Assembly (NCBI RefSeq): GCF_011764425.1
Contig: NZ_BLPF01000001.1
Location: 1,231,001 to 1,295,000, forward strand
From: Phytohabitans houttuyneae
GTDB taxonomy: Bacteria; Actinomycetota; Actinomycetes; Mycobacteriales; Micromonosporaceae
DNA length: 64,000 nt
Direction of reading: 5' to 3'
Numbering within the stretch: position 1 is the stretch's first letter; the number at the start of each line of letters is the position of its first letter. Made by a program: the position numbers and the translations under genes. The notes below the pieces were generated by a model that saw only the letters and a list, made by a program, of their open reading frames with translations, was not told the DNA's origin and ran no database searches. Below are positions 18,201 through 27,786 of the stretch, in pieces.

Positions 18201-18798
18201 TGCGGGTCTCGATGTCGAGCCCGTGGTCCATCAGCTCCAGGTAGAAGTTGTCCGGCCCGAAGATGTCGCGGAACTCGGCCGCCGACGCGCACGCCTTTTC
18301 GAAGTCGCCGATGCGCAGCCAGGTCTGGATCTCACCGGACGGGCAGCCGGTGGTGGCGATGATGCCCTTCGCGTACCGGTGGAGCAGCTCGCGGTCCGCG
18401 CGCGGCTTGTAGAAGTACCCCTCGATGCTCGCGAACGACCCGAGCCGGAAGAGGTTCTGCAGCCCTTCCCCGTCGGCGGCGAGCATCGTCATGTGCGTGT
18501 ACGCACCACCGCCGGAGACGTCGTTCTCCCCGCCGTCCGCCCACCGAACCCGCGTCCGATCCCGCCGGTCGCTGTTGGGCGTCAAGTACATCTCACACCC
18601 GATTATGGGTTTTACGCCGGCGCCGGTGGCCTGCTTGAAGAAGTCGTACGCCCCGAAGAGGTTGCCGTGGTCGGTCATCGCGAGAGCCGGCATCTCCAGC
18701 CGCTTCGCCTCGCTGAACAGATCCTTGAGCCGCGCGGCGCCGTCGAGCATCGAGTACTCCGTATGCACGTGAAGATGCACAAACGACGGCTCAGACAC
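15260..18798 (-). CDS. dnaE: DNA polymerase III alpha subunit, one-base frameshift in the sequence as given
   Basis: Catalytic subunit of the replicative polymerase (C-family). The PHP domain opens [17 protein letters not shown], the polymerase aspartates are in [19 protein letters not shown], and the helix-hairpin-helix and OB domains follow. The main frame holds to VTPQIPAG (about 15905). Conserved sequence then continues in another frame ([20 protein letters not shown] to the stop at 15260). One added C in CCCC at 15901-15904 joins them as [20 protein letters not shown] and gives 1179 aa, normal length. An essential gene is unlikely to be broken here, so a base-call error is the simplest reading. 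GTG 18798. Confidence 0.93.
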
Positions 18799-18924
18799 CC
18801 CCGCGCCCCCTCCCGCTCACAGTGCCAACTCGAAGCCCGAGCCTAGCCCCCGGGAGGCCGTCCCTCGATTGCCTCAGCGCGTGTCGGTGTGCCATCTGGA
18901 TCACGCCGCCGGGGACTTGCGGAG

Positions 18925-20549
18925 CTATCGGACGAACGGCTCCAGCATCACCGAAGCGGCCTTGAGCCAGGCGGCCCGGGTCTCCGGCTGGAGCTGGTTG
19001 TACTCGATCGAGGAGCCCGTCTCCAGCGCCTGGTCGTACGGCACGACGGCCACCGCGCGGGTGCGGGTGGAGAAGTGCCGGGCCAGGTCTTCCAGCAGCG
19101 GCGAGTGGCCGGGCGTGGGGCAGGACAGCAGCGTCACCGCGTTGGCGGCGAGCTCACCCATGCCCACCTCGTCGAGCAGGTCGAGCATCCAGTCGGCGGT
19201 GAACGCGGCGTCCTCGCGCGGCACGGTCGTGATCACGAGCTGGTCGGCGGCCTGCAGCACGGTCTGCCAGTTGGCGCTTTCCACGTTGTTGCCGGTGTCG
19301 ACGCAGATCACGTCGTGCGTGCGGCGCAGCAGCTCCAGGACCCGGCGCACCGTGTACTGGTCGAGCCGCTGGGCGAAGCGCGGGCTCTCCTCGCCGGCCA
19401 GCACGTCGTACGACCCGTCGGAGGCGTGCCGCAGGTAGTCGTCGAGCTCCTCCTTGAGCTCCAGGCCATGGCGGGCCTCGACGTCGGCGAGGTCGGCGAT
19501 CAGGTGGCGAATCGTGCGGGCGTGCCGCGCGCTGCCGGCGCGCAGGCCGAGGGTGCCGCGCAGCTCGTTGTCGTCCCAGGCGAGCACGCCGCGGCCGCGC
19601 ACGCTGCCGACGGTGGCGGCGGCCAGCACGGTGGCGGTGGTCTTGTGGACGCCGCCCTTGGGGTTGGCGAACGCGAGCACCTTCGGCATGCCCAGGTCGC
19701 GCCGGAGCACGCTGACCGCCCGCTCCACCTCCGCGTCGGGCCGGGTCTGCCGGAACTCAAGCTGTGGCATGTACCCGTTGTCCTGCTGCTGCGGCGGCGG
19801 CTGGACGGGGGGCGGGGGCGGTGCGGTGGGGCGCGGCGGCGCGGGTGGCTGCCACCCGCCCTCGAGCTCGGCCCACCGGCTGTATCCACCGGGTGAGGAG
19901 ACGGGCTGGTCGCGGCGGGCGGCCTCGCGCGATGCCTGCTCGCGGGGAGCCGGCTCGCGCACGACCGCGGGGCCGGGTCGGGCCGCCATGCGCGGGTCGG
20001 GCGCGGAGTAGCCGGGCTCGGCGGGGTAGCGCGGCGGCTCGGGGCGGCGCCCGTCGCCGTAACGCCCGTCGGGGTACCGCTGGTCCGGGTATCCCTGCTG
20101 GTCGGCGTAGCGGGCGTCCGGCGGGTAGCCGTCGTCGGGGTAGTCGACCGGACTGCCGTAGGCGACCGGGCTGCCGTAACCACCGGGGGCGCGTAGCCGC
20201 CGCCGGAGCGCGGGCGGCCGTTTGCGCCGTTGGCCGTGCCGTTCACGCCGCGCGGCCGTGGTGGCGGGCCGTCGAAGCCGCGTCCGCCGTCGTAGCCGCG
20301 GCCACCGCCGCCCCGTGGCTCTTCCCACCGGTCGTCGTAGCCGCCGTCGAGCGGGCGGGGCGGTGGCAGGTCAAAGGCGGGCCCGTCGTCGTCGCGGCCG
20401 TCCAGCGGGCTCGGCGCCCGCCGGCCGCGAGGATCAAAGTCAAGGTCTGGGTCATTGGTACGGCCGCCTCCACGGGCACGGTCGAGCAGCGCACGCCATC
20501 GCGGCGCTGGTTCCCCAGGCCGGCCCCAGCCGGTCTCGGTGCCCTCCAC
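18925..20549 (-). CDS. ParA/MinD-like ATPase with long proline-rich N-terminus, one-base frameshift
   Basis: The C-terminal ~260 residues form a deviant Walker A P-loop ATPase of the ParA/MinD/TadZ type. The P-loop is NPKGGVHKTTAT, with His where Gly is usual. DDVICVDTGNN-like residues (HDVICVDTGNNVE) mark the switch region. The N-terminal ~270 residues are disordered and rich in Gly, Pro, Tyr and Arg, with repeated PDxRY-type motifs. The N-terminus (MEGTETGWGRPGEP) is in one frame to YAPP; GGYGSPVAYGSP onward is in the next. One added G in GGGGG 20185-20189 restores ~541 aa. The gene for a one-helix membrane protein with a disordered tail lies upstream on the same strand. Confidence 0.78.
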
Positions 20550-20640
20550 GGCTCGCCCCTCCCAGCGCCATCGGTCCCGCCTGACAGGCTACGAACAAAT
20601 CCCTATTCAGACCACACCATGGATCCAACGAGCGAAGCAC

Positions 20641-20659
20641 ACACAGTGCGTCACTGTGT
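20641..20659. promoter_or_regulatory. perfect inverted repeat upstream of the ParA-like gene
   Basis: ACACAGTG-CGT-CACTGTGT, 8-bp arms with a 3-nt spacer, 92 bp before the ATG at 20549, within the 241-bp gap after the membrane-protein gene. It could be an operator or part of a terminator; the short spacer and AT-containing arms favour a protein-binding site. I see nothing else in the gap. Confidence 0.4.
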
Positions 20660-20790
20660 CTCCCTCCGGGCTCGCGCGGTGCCCCTATCTGGGCATCCGG
20701 TCAGGACACGAGCCTCACAGGCCAACGGTTCAACGTGCGGATTGTGATACGAGATGCTGCCGCGGGAAGTGACCGCGGCGGCACATGCGG

Positions 20791-21807
20791 TCACAGGCTT
20801 GCCGTCGGTGAGCCTACGGGCTCGCTCGGTGGTGGCGGTGAGGCGGGCGGGGAGGTCTCGCCGGGCGCCGGGGTGGTCGCCGGCGGGGAGGCCGGCGCCT
20901 CGCTGGTCGCGGCCGGCTCCGGCGGGACTGTGGTGGCGGCGGGAGCCGGCTCGGCGGGGACGGTGGCCGGCGCGGACGGGTCGGGCGACGGGAGGGACGT
21001 GTCGGCCGGCGGCCGCACGACGTCGGTCTGCTCGGGCAGGGGCGGCAGGAACACGGCGCGGTCGAGGCGGCGCACCTCGGGGGCCGGGTCGACCGCGCGC
21101 ACCTCGGAGCGGCCGGAGATCTGCTTCAGCGCGGTGGGTGTGGCGCGAATCACCGCCGCGTACACGCACGAGCACGAGGAGCGGTAGGCGGTCGCCTCGG
21201 CGGCGGCCACCGCGGCCCCGCTGTCGTACACCTGGCGCAGCTGCCGCTCCCGCTCGCTGTCGCCGGTCAGCGTGCCGCTCAGCGTGCGGTACTCGGCGGC
21301 CTCGGCCTCCTTGCGCTCGGCCACCTGCGCCATGCCGTCGACGACGTCGGTGGGGATGCGCGCCGCCGGGATGTGGACGATCTGGGTCTGGGTGTCGGCC
21401 AGCGGCACCCGCCCGAAGACCTGTGCGACGGCGACGTCCCGCAGCACCGGGGTCAGCCGCTCGGGCGCCAGGTAGTTCGTCAGGGTGACCAGCGCGTAGG
21501 TGTCTCCCGTGGACGGTGGGGTGGCGACGAGCTTGGCCAGCTCCTCGCGGCTCGACGCCACGTACCCCGGGATGGACTGGCCCTCGACCACGCCGACCCG
21601 CACGACCTCGCCGACCGTCGGGTCGCCGCCGGGCGCGCCCCGGTCGGCGGCCCACACCGCGGTGAGCAGGACGGCGGTGGAGGAGAGCAGCGCGACGCCG
21701 GTCAGCACCCGCATGCGGAGCCGTCCCTGAGCCAGCCGCGACATCGCTCGTGCCAGCGGCGGCAACAACCGGCTGTCCAACCGGCGCAGCAAGTCGCCAG
21801 TGCGCAC
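20791..21807 (-). CDS. membrane-anchored protein with P/S/T-rich C-terminus
   Basis: 338-aa protein of no recognised family. One transmembrane helix lies at about residues 32-52 (MRVLTGVALLSSTAVLLTAV), followed by an extracytoplasmic-looking domain (GEVVRVGVVEGQSIPGYVAS, VLRDVAVAQVFGRVPLADTQ) and, from about residue 255, a disordered proline/serine/threonine tail. Two cysteines lie close together in RSSCSCVYAAV. Position before a ParA/MinD-like ATPase recalls CpaB/CpaE pairs in Flp-pilus loci, but no SAF domain is evident and no secretin or pilin gene is nearby, so I do not assign that. Confidence 0.6.
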   Translation of the reverse strand: MRTGDLLRRLDSRLLPPLARAMSRLAQGRLRMRVLTGVALLSSTAVLLTAVWAADRGAPGGDPTVGEVVRVGVVEGQSIPGYVASSREELAKLVATPPSTGDTYALVTLTNYLAPERLTPVLRDVAVAQVFGRVPLADTQTQIVHIPAARIPTDVVDGMAQVAERKEAEAAEYRTLSGTLTGDSERERQLRQVYDSGAAVAAAEATAYRSSCSCVYAAVIRATPTALKQISGRSEVRAVDPAPEVRRLDRAVFLPPLPEQTDVVRPPADTSLPSPDPSAPATVPAEPAPAATTVPPEPAATSEAPASPPATTPAPGETSPPASPPPPSEPVGSPTASL

Positions 21808-21881
21808 GGCGTAGCTCTCCCTCGACTGTGTGAGGCCCCAGGGCCTGGACCTGGATGGTCAGGCGGCGTCACGGAGCGTGT

Positions 21882-22784
21882 TCAACGCGTGCGCCAGGTC
21901 ATCAGGGTAGTCGCTGTCGAACCGAACTTCTTCCCCCGTACGGGGTGCAGGAAGCTGAGCGCACGGGCGTGTAACCACTGCCTGGACAGCCCCAACCGGG
22001 CCGCGAGTGTCGGGTCCGCACCGTACGTCAGGTCACCCACGCATGGGTGCCGCATGGCCGAGAAGTGGACCCGGATCTGGTGCGTACGGCCGGTTTCCAG
22101 GCGCACGTCGGCGAGGCTTGCCGCCGGAAACGCCTCCAATGTGTCATAGTGCGTGACGCTCGGTTTACCGCCCGACATGACCGCCCACCTGTAGTCGTGG
22201 GTGGGGTGGCGGTCGATCGGCGCGTCGATCGTGCCGCGCAGCGGGTCGAGGTGCCCCTGCACCAAGGCGTGGTACCGCTTTTCGACCTCGCGCTCCTTGA
22301 AGGCGCGCTTCAACACCGTGTACGCGTGCTCGCTCTTGGCCACCACCATCACGCCGGTCGTACCGACGTCGAGGCGGTGCACGATGCCCTGCCGCTCGGC
22401 CGCGCCGCTCGTGGAGATGCGGTGGCCGATCGCGGCGAGACCGCCGATGACGGTCGGGCCGGTCCATCCTGGACTCGGGTGCGCGGCCACGCCGACCGGC
22501 TTGTCCACGACCACGATGTCGTCGTCCGCGTAGATCACCCGCAGGCCGGGCACCGCCTGGGGCACCACCTCAACGGCGACCGGCGGCGCGGGCAGGTGCA
22601 CCTCCAGCCACGAACCCGCGGTCACCTTGTCGGCCTTGGGCCGCGGCACGCCGTCGACCAGCGCGTCACCGGCCTCCACGAGGGCGGCGGCGGCACTGCG
22701 GGACAGTCCGAAAAGACGGGAAACGGCCTGGTCGAGGCGCAGGCCGTCGAGACCGTCCGGCACGGGGACGGATCGGGTGGTCAT
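21882..22784 (-). CDS. RluA-family pseudouridine synthase (RluD-like)
   Basis: 300-aa enzyme that isomerises uridine to pseudouridine in rRNA. An N-terminal S4 domain (residues ~12-60, [20 protein letters not shown]) precedes the catalytic domain, with the active-site Asp in [18 protein letters not shown] and the C-terminal [14 protein letters not shown] and [10 protein letters not shown] motifs. Which uridine is modified cannot be decided. The ATG overlaps the lspA stop (ATGA); lspA-rluD pairing is common in actinobacteria. Confidence 0.93.
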   Translation of the reverse strand: MTTRSVPVPDGLDGLRLDQAVSRLFGLSRSAAAALVEAGDALVDGVPRPKADKVTAGSWLEVHLPAPPVAVEVVPQAVPGLRVIYADDDIVVVDKPVGVAAHPSPGWTGPTVIGGLAAIGHRISTSGAAERQGIVHRLDVGTTGVMVVAKSEHAYTVLKRAFKEREVEKRYHALVQGHLDPLRGTIDAPIDRHPTHDYRWAVMSGGKPSVTHYDTLEAFPAASLADVRLETGRTHQIRVHFSAMRHPCVGDLTYGADPTLAARLGLSRQWLHARALSFLHPVRGKKFGSTATTLMTWRTR

Positions 22785-23368
22785 TCCTCTTCTGCCGCCT
22801 TTGGCTTTTTGGCCGCCTTGGCGCGCACCCGGCTCCCGTCGCGCTGGCGGCCGGTGAACTCCAGCCCGACCGCGAGCACCACGCCGCAGATCAGCGACAT
22901 GTCGGCCACGTTGAAGATCGGCCAGTACTCACCGTTGGGCCCGAACAGGCTGAACATGTCGACCACGTGCCCGCGCAGCGGCCCGGGGGCCCGGAAGATG
23001 CGGTCACTGGCGTTGCCGAGCGCGCCGCCGAGCACGAAGCCCAGCGCGACGCCCCAGGGCACCGACCGCAGCCGCAGCGCCATCCACACGATCCACGCGA
23101 TCACCCCGCAGGTGATCAGCGGGAACACGAATGTGTAGTCACTGCCGAGGCTGAACGCCGCGCCGCTGTTGCGGGTCAGGCTCAGATAGACGAGCCCGCC
23201 GAGCGCGCGCACCGACTCGTCGTCGTCGAGGTTGGCGAGCGCGAGGTGTTTGGTGACCTGATCGATGAGCACCGAGACGGCGGCGGTGGCGAGCAGCACC
23301 AGCACCGCCGCCCGTCGGACCGGCGGGGCCGGCCGCTCGCCTACCGTTTCTTCCGTCTCGGTGCTCAG
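22781..23368 (-). CDS. lspA: lipoprotein signal peptidase LspA, probable CTG start
   Basis: Membrane aspartyl peptidase that cleaves prolipoproteins before the lipid-modified Cys. Four hydrophobic helices are present, with the catalytic Asp residues in GNASDRIFR and FNVADMSLI and the conserved [10 protein letters not shown]. The C-terminus is basic ([14 protein letters not shown]). No ATG, GTG or TTG is suitably placed. CTG at 23368 lies 6 nt after GGAGGA and overlaps the upstream gene's stop (CTGA), giving 195 aa, so I place the start there; an upstream GTG inside the preceding gene is the alternative. Confidence 0.9.
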   Translation of the reverse strand: MSTETEETVGERPAPPVRRAAVLVLLATAAVSVLIDQVTKHLALANLDDDESVRALGGLVYLSLTRNSGAAFSLGSDYTFVFPLITCGVIAWIVWMALRLRSVPWGVALGFVLGGALGNASDRIFRAPGPLRGHVVDMFSLFGPNGEYWPIFNVADMSLICGVVLAVGLEFTGRQRDGSRVRAKAAKKPKAAEEE

Positions 23369-25020
23369 CGCCGCTCCTCCAACTGCTTGCACGTCACGCA
23401 CAGCGTCGCTGAGGGGAACGCGGCGAGCCGCTCCACGGGGATCGGGTTGCCGCACCGCTCGCACCAGCCGTAGTTGCCCGCGTCGAGCCGCTCCAGCGCA
23501 CGCTCCACCTGACTGATCCGGTCGAGAATGCCGTTGGCGAGGGAGATCTCCTGCTCCCGCTCGAACGTCTTCGTGCCCGTGTCGGCCTGGTCATCGCCGG
23601 CCGAGTCGGTGAGCCGCTCGCGCTGAAGCTCGGTGATCTCGCTCAGCGTCTGATCGTACTCGGCCTGCAACTCGTCCCGGCGCCCCGCCAGGGCGGCCCG
23701 GATCTTCTCGGTCTCCGCGGCACTGCGGGTCCCCTTCGCCGGCTTGCGGCTGGTGGCGGTCTTGGTGTCAGCTGGCTTCGCCATCGTCGCTCCCTTGGCC
23801 GCGGTGTCCGCGGCGATAGGCGGGGCCTGGGTGGCCGCGGTCGGTGTTGTGGTGTTCGCAGCGCTGCCGGCCTGGTGGGCCGGAGCCACGGCCTGCACCG
23901 GCGCCGGGTCGGACGCCGATGTCTGTGGTGGTGCGTCCGCGGCGGTCACCGAGGTCGGTCCGCTCGCGGTGTCGGGAGTGGCTTCCAAGGGTACGGCCGA
24001 CGCGGTGCTCTTACGCGCGGTCGCCTTCTTCCTGGTGGCGGTTTTCTTCGCCGCGCCTGTCGCGGTTTTCGTGCTCGTCGCGGCTTCGGTGCTCGTCGCG
24101 GTCTCGGTGCGCGTCGCGGCGTCCGTGCTCTTCGTGGCTCGCGTCGCCGGGGTGCGGGCGGCACCCTGCGCGCTCTTCGCGGCCTCCGTCGCCTTCGTGG
24201 CTTTCATGGTCTTCGTAGCTTCTGTGGCCTTCGTGCGGGTGGTGCTGCTTGTCTTTTTGGTCACGGCCTGCGCGCGCTTCGCCGCCGTCGTGGTGTCCGC
24301 GGTCGCGCTCTTCGCCAGCGACTTCCTCGCCGTGGCGGCTTTGCCCGCGGTGGCCTTCGGCGTCGTGGCCTTGGCTGGCACCTTCTTCGCCGGGGCGGCG
24401 GCCTTCGTCGCCGCCTTCGCGACTGGCACGGCCTTCGTCGCCTTTGCGGACTTAGTGGCCTTCGCCGCCGGTGCGGACTTGGTCGCCTTCGCGGTTGATG
24501 CGGCCTTGGTCGGGGCCTTCTTCGCCGGGGCAGCCGCGGTGGTCGCCTTCGCCGCCGCCGGGGTGGCTGCGGTGGTCGCCCTCTTAGCCGCGCTCCCAGC
24601 CTTCTTCGCCGCGGTCGCAGCCTTCTTCGCCGGCGGGGCAGCCACGGTGGTCGCCTTCTTCGCCGCCGGGGCAGCCGCGGTCGCAGCCCTCGCCGAGGCC
24701 GGAGCGGCCGTGGTCGTCACCTTCGCCGGCCCGGAAGCCTTCCCCGAAGCCGAAGCCGAAGCCGAGGCCGCAACCGAAGCCGCGGCGGCCTTCTTGCTCA
24801 TGGAGGTGGTGGCGCGGGCGCCCGTCGCCGTCGCGTTCGCGCTGGTCCGGGAGCTTTTTGCCGCGCCGCGTGCGGGACCCGCGGCCGCCTTCTTGGCAGC
24901 CGGTGCCTTGGGCGTGGACGCGCTCGCGGTACGCTGCGCCGCGGCCCGAGTGCCTCCGGTGCGGGTGCTCGCACCGCCCTTCGATGCCGCCTTGCGTGCG
25001 GCATTCGCCCGCTCGGCCAT
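23365..25020 (-). CDS. DksA/TraR-type zinc-finger protein with histone-H1-like tail
   Basis: 551-aa two-part protein. Residues 1 to about 410 are low complexity: mostly Ala, Lys, Thr and Ser in PAKKA/ATKA-style repeats like histone H1 tails, suggesting DNA or RNA binding. The last ~140 residues are a DksA/TraR family unit: a coiled coil (ETEKIRAALAGRRDELQAEY) then a C4 zinc finger, CERC-N17-CVTC. DksA-type proteins act on RNA polymerase through its secondary channel. ATG 25020 is the first good start. An internal ATG at 23784 has a close Shine-Dalgarno (AAGGGAG) and would give a 139-aa DksA-only form. The stop overlaps lspA. Confidence 0.82.
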   Translation of the reverse strand: MAERANAARKAASKGGASTRTGGTRAAAQRTASASTPKAPAAKKAAAGPARGAAKSSRTSANATATGARATTSMSKKAAAASVAASASASASGKASGPAKVTTTAAPASARAATAAAPAAKKATTVAAPPAKKAATAAKKAGSAAKRATTAATPAAAKATTAAAPAKKAPTKAASTAKATKSAPAAKATKSAKATKAVPVAKAATKAAAPAKKVPAKATTPKATAGKAATARKSLAKSATADTTTAAKRAQAVTKKTSSTTRTKATEATKTMKATKATEAAKSAQGAARTPATRATKSTDAATRTETATSTEAATSTKTATGAAKKTATRKKATARKSTASAVPLEATPDTASGPTSVTAADAPPQTSASDPAPVQAVAPAHQAGSAANTTTPTAATQAPPIAADTAAKGATMAKPADTKTATSRKPAKGTRSAAETEKIRAALAGRRDELQAEYDQTLSEITELQRERLTDSAGDDQADTGTKTFEREQEISLANGILDRISQVERALERLDAGNYGWCERCGNPIPVERLAAFPSATLCVTCKQLEERR

Positions 25021-25180
25021 CGCTGTCCCCCACTTGCAAAACGGGCGCGCGGCGGACGCCGCGCACTCCGGTGGCTGGCAAGAATACGGAACGTGAAGAC
25101 GTCCGACAACATGCCGCACCGCTCGTACCCAATTCAGAGGCCGCCAAACCCACAAACCGGGCAAAGGACACTCTAGTCGA

Positions 25181-26686
25181 TCAATCGTCGCGATCGTCGC
25201 CGTACTCGGAGAACCATCTCGCCAACCTGCCCCGGCGGCTCACCGCGCGCAGACGCCGCTCGGCGGCGTCGCGCACCTGGGCGGTGGCGACGATCAGCAG
25301 GCTGTCCCCCACCTTGAGGCGGGTGTCCGGGCCAGGCACGAAGCCGACCCCGTCGCGGAGCACGAGCGTGACCGAGGCGCCGACCGGCAGGCGCAGCTCG
25401 TCCAGGTGCACGCCGGCCAGGCGCGAGCCCGGCGGCACCTCCATCTGGAGCAGGTCGGCGCGCATGTGCTCCAGCGGCGCGCTGTCCACGTGTATCTCTG
25501 TGGCCTCGGCCGGCGCGGAGACCCGCAGCAGGCGGGCGACCGGGGCGAGCGTGCCGCCCTGTACCAGGGTGAAGATCACGACCAGCACGAACACCACGTC
25601 GAACAGCTGGGCCGCGCCTTCGACGCCGGCGGACAGCGGCACGGTCGCGAGGACGATCGGCACGGCGCCGCGCAGCCCGGCCCAGGACAGGAAGGTCTGG
25701 TCGCGCACGCCGATCCGGAACGGCGTCGCGGACAGCACCACCGACAGCGGCCTGGCCAGCAGCACGAGGGCGAGGCCGGTGACGATCGCCGGTACCAGCG
25801 CGTCGGCCAGCCGCGCCGGCGAGGCGAGCAGGCCGAGCAGGACGAACAGGCCGATCTGGGCGAGCCAGGCCAGCCCGTCGGCGAACCCGAGGATCGCCTG
25901 GCGGTGCGGCAGGCGGGCGTTGCCCAGCACCACGCCGGCCACGTACACGGCGAGGAAGCCGGAGGCGTGCGCGACCGCGCCGGCCGCGTACGCGAGGACG
26001 GTCAGGCCCACCGCCGCGATCGGGTAGAGCCCGGCCGACGGGAGCGCGGCCCGGCGCAGCGCCCACCGGCCGCCGAACCCGACCAGGTACCCGATGGCCG
26101 CGCCGGCCGCCAGCTCGTACACGACGACCAGCACCTCGTACCACCAGGGGTGGCCGCCGCCGACCGGGTCCATGGAGAGAAGGAGGACGAGGAGGACGGC
26201 CGGGGCGTCGTTCATGCCGGACTCGGCCTCGAGCGTGGCGACAAGCCGGGGTGGCAGCCGCAGCCTGCGCAGGGTGGCGAAAACGGCCGCCGCGTCCGTC
26301 GAGGAGAGCACCGCACCATAGAGGAGGGCGAGCCGCCAGTCGAGGTCGAGCACCAGGTGTACGGCCACGCCGACGACGACCGAGCTGGCCATCACGCCCA
26401 GCGTGGCGAGCGTGGCCGAGACGCCGAGCACCGGGCGCAGCTGTCCCCACCGCGCGGTCAGCCCGCCCTCCGCAATGATCACGATGAGCGCGCAGAAGCC
26501 GAGGGTCCGCGTGAGCTCGGCGTTTTCGAACTCGATGCCCAGCCCGGACTCGCCGAGCGCGACGCCGATCGCCAGGTAGACCAGGAGGCTCGGCAGGCCC
26601 AGTCGGGTGGAGAGGCGCACCGCGCCGACGGCCACGAGCAGGACGACCGCCCCCATGAGGAGGGCGACCTCCATCCGGTCCGTCAC
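25181..26686 (-). CDS. cation/proton antiporter with TrkA-C domain (CPA1/CvrA-like)
   Basis: 501-aa membrane antiporter. About 12 helices fill residues 1-390, with the ion-binding signature ESGMNDAPAVLLVLLL. A cytoplasmic C-terminal domain (about 400-490, GSRLAGVHLDELRLPVGASV and VGDSLLIVATAQV) matches TrkA-C/RCK-C, which senses nucleotides in potassium/proton antiporters. Potassium rather than sodium is therefore likely (inference). GTG 26686 overlaps the stop of the DUF167 gene. 160 bp separate it from the DksA-like gene. Confidence 0.88.
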   Translation of the reverse strand: MTDRMEVALLMGAVVLLVAVGAVRLSTRLGLPSLLVYLAIGVALGESGLGIEFENAELTRTLGFCALIVIIAEGGLTARWGQLRPVLGVSATLATLGVMASSVVVGVAVHLVLDLDWRLALLYGAVLSSTDAAAVFATLRRLRLPPRLVATLEAESGMNDAPAVLLVLLLSMDPVGGGHPWWYEVLVVVYELAAGAAIGYLVGFGGRWALRRAALPSAGLYPIAAVGLTVLAYAAGAVAHASGFLAVYVAGVVLGNARLPHRQAILGFADGLAWLAQIGLFVLLGLLASPARLADALVPAIVTGLALVLLARPLSVVLSATPFRIGVRDQTFLSWAGLRGAVPIVLATVPLSAGVEGAAQLFDVVFVLVVIFTLVQGGTLAPVARLLRVSAPAEATEIHVDSAPLEHMRADLLQMEVPPGSRLAGVHLDELRLPVGASVTLVLRDGVGFVPGPDTRLKVGDSLLIVATAQVRDAAERRLRAVSRRGRLARWFSEYGDDRDD

Positions 26687-26994
26687 CAGGAGGTCTCGCG
26701 GAGCGCGTCGAGGCGGCCGGCGAGATCGACCGAGCTGCCGGCGCCGCTCACCTCGAAGAGCTTGTCCCGGCTGGCGGCGCCGGAGCGGAGGGTGACCTGT
26801 GCGGGCCGCACGCCCAGCGCCTCGGCCAGTGCCCGTCGAGCCGCCTCGGTGGCCCGCCCGTCGACCGGCGGCGCGTGCACCGCGATCACCAGCGCCGGCC
26901 CGAACGGCCCGTCGTGCCGCCCACCCACCCGCGCGCGTGCGGCGCCGGGCTTGACCCGGACCGGCACGGCGAGAGCGTCAGGCGGCGTGACCAT
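26683..26994 (-). CDS. DUF167/YggU family protein
   Basis: 103-aa protein of the small YggU/DUF167 alpha/beta family, function unknown. The family pattern is clear: VRVKPGAARARVGG near the N-terminus, VIAVHAPPVDGRATEAARRALAEALGV in the middle, and the closing VTLRSGAASRDKLFEVSG. Its stop overlaps the antiporter start (GTGA), so the two are translated together. Confidence 0.85.
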   Translation of the reverse strand: MVTPPDALAVPVRVKPGAARARVGGRHDGPFGPALVIAVHAPPVDGRATEAARRALAEALGVRPAQVTLRSGAASRDKLFEVSGAGSSVDLAGRLDALRETSW

Positions 26995-27048
26995 GCCTCA
27001 TTTTGCCGGTAGGACGGTCGGCGCGGGATGGTATGCCGCTGGAGAAAA

Positions 27049-27738
27049 CTACACGCGGCGGGCGTCGGCGAGCAGCGCGCTGTCGGGCTCGCACCGGCCG
27101 CACGGGCTGAAGCCGAGCTCGACCGCCTCGCCCACGGGCAGCGGCTCGCTCTCCCGGCCGAGCAGGTGCACGCACCCGGCCAGGTGGTACCGCGGGCGGC
27201 CGTCGATCACCAGCACGTCGGCCGTCATCCGGGCGACCCGGGCGGCGTCGGCGGGCGACACGTACTGCGCGGCGGGCTCGTCCGGCGGGTCGTCCTCGTC
27301 GAGGATGTCCGCCGTGGTCTCCTCTGCCGCGACGTCGGCCGGCGGGTAGTCGAGCGTCTGGCGAGCCGGGTACTCGACCTCCGGCTCGGCCACCGCGACC
27401 GGCGACTCGAAGACCATGGTGCTGTCGGACTGCCGGGCTGGCGCGTAGACCGGACCGGACCGGCGAGCGAGCGGCTCGGTCGCGCGGGCCGCGGTCAGCG
27501 CCCTGCGCTCCCGCTCGCCCTCTCCGACCTCGTCGCCGGCACGCTCCCGCTCGTCGTCGTCGGCAAAGCCGGCGTCCGCACGGGCGGCGGCTGCCTGGCG
27601 GGCACCGACGACCAATGCGACGGCGGCCAGAAGGCTCGCCGCGATGGAGCTGATCAGCAGCGCGCTCGACCCGTTGGCCAGGCCGATCACGAGCAGCGTG
27701 ACGGCGACGAGGATGAGCAGCAGACTTCCGACGATCAC
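27049..27738 (-). CDS. two-helix membrane protein with C-terminal Cys/His motif
   Basis: 229-aa protein. Two N-terminal hydrophobic helices (MIVGSLLLILVAVTLLVIGL and LISSIAASLLAAVALVVGA) form a hairpin. A ~120-residue acidic, charged linker follows. The last ~60 residues contain HLAGCVHLLGRE and GFSPCGRC, an H-x3-C plus C-x2-C arrangement that could hold zinc and recalls the short metal-binding domain of Ada-type proteins. No catalytic function is evident. It lies just upstream, in transcription order, of DUF167 and downstream of wag31. Confidence 0.65.
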   Translation of the reverse strand: MIVGSLLLILVAVTLLVIGLANGSSALLISSIAASLLAAVALVVGARQAAAARADAGFADDDERERAGDEVGEGERERRALTAARATEPLARRSGPVYAPARQSDSTMVFESPVAVAEPEVEYPARQTLDYPPADVAAEETTADILDEDDPPDEPAAQYVSPADAARVARMTADVLVIDGRPRYHLAGCVHLLGRESEPLPVGEAVELGFSPCGRCEPDSALLADARRV

Positions 27739-27786
27739 GGCTCACCCCCGCCGCATGAAACGGCTTTTCTCGAATGTGTTGTGCGT

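Noticed and set aside
20791-21807. CpaB/RcpC pilus assembly protein
   Set aside because: Position before a ParA-like gene suggested it, but SAF-domain features and other pilus genes are not visible.
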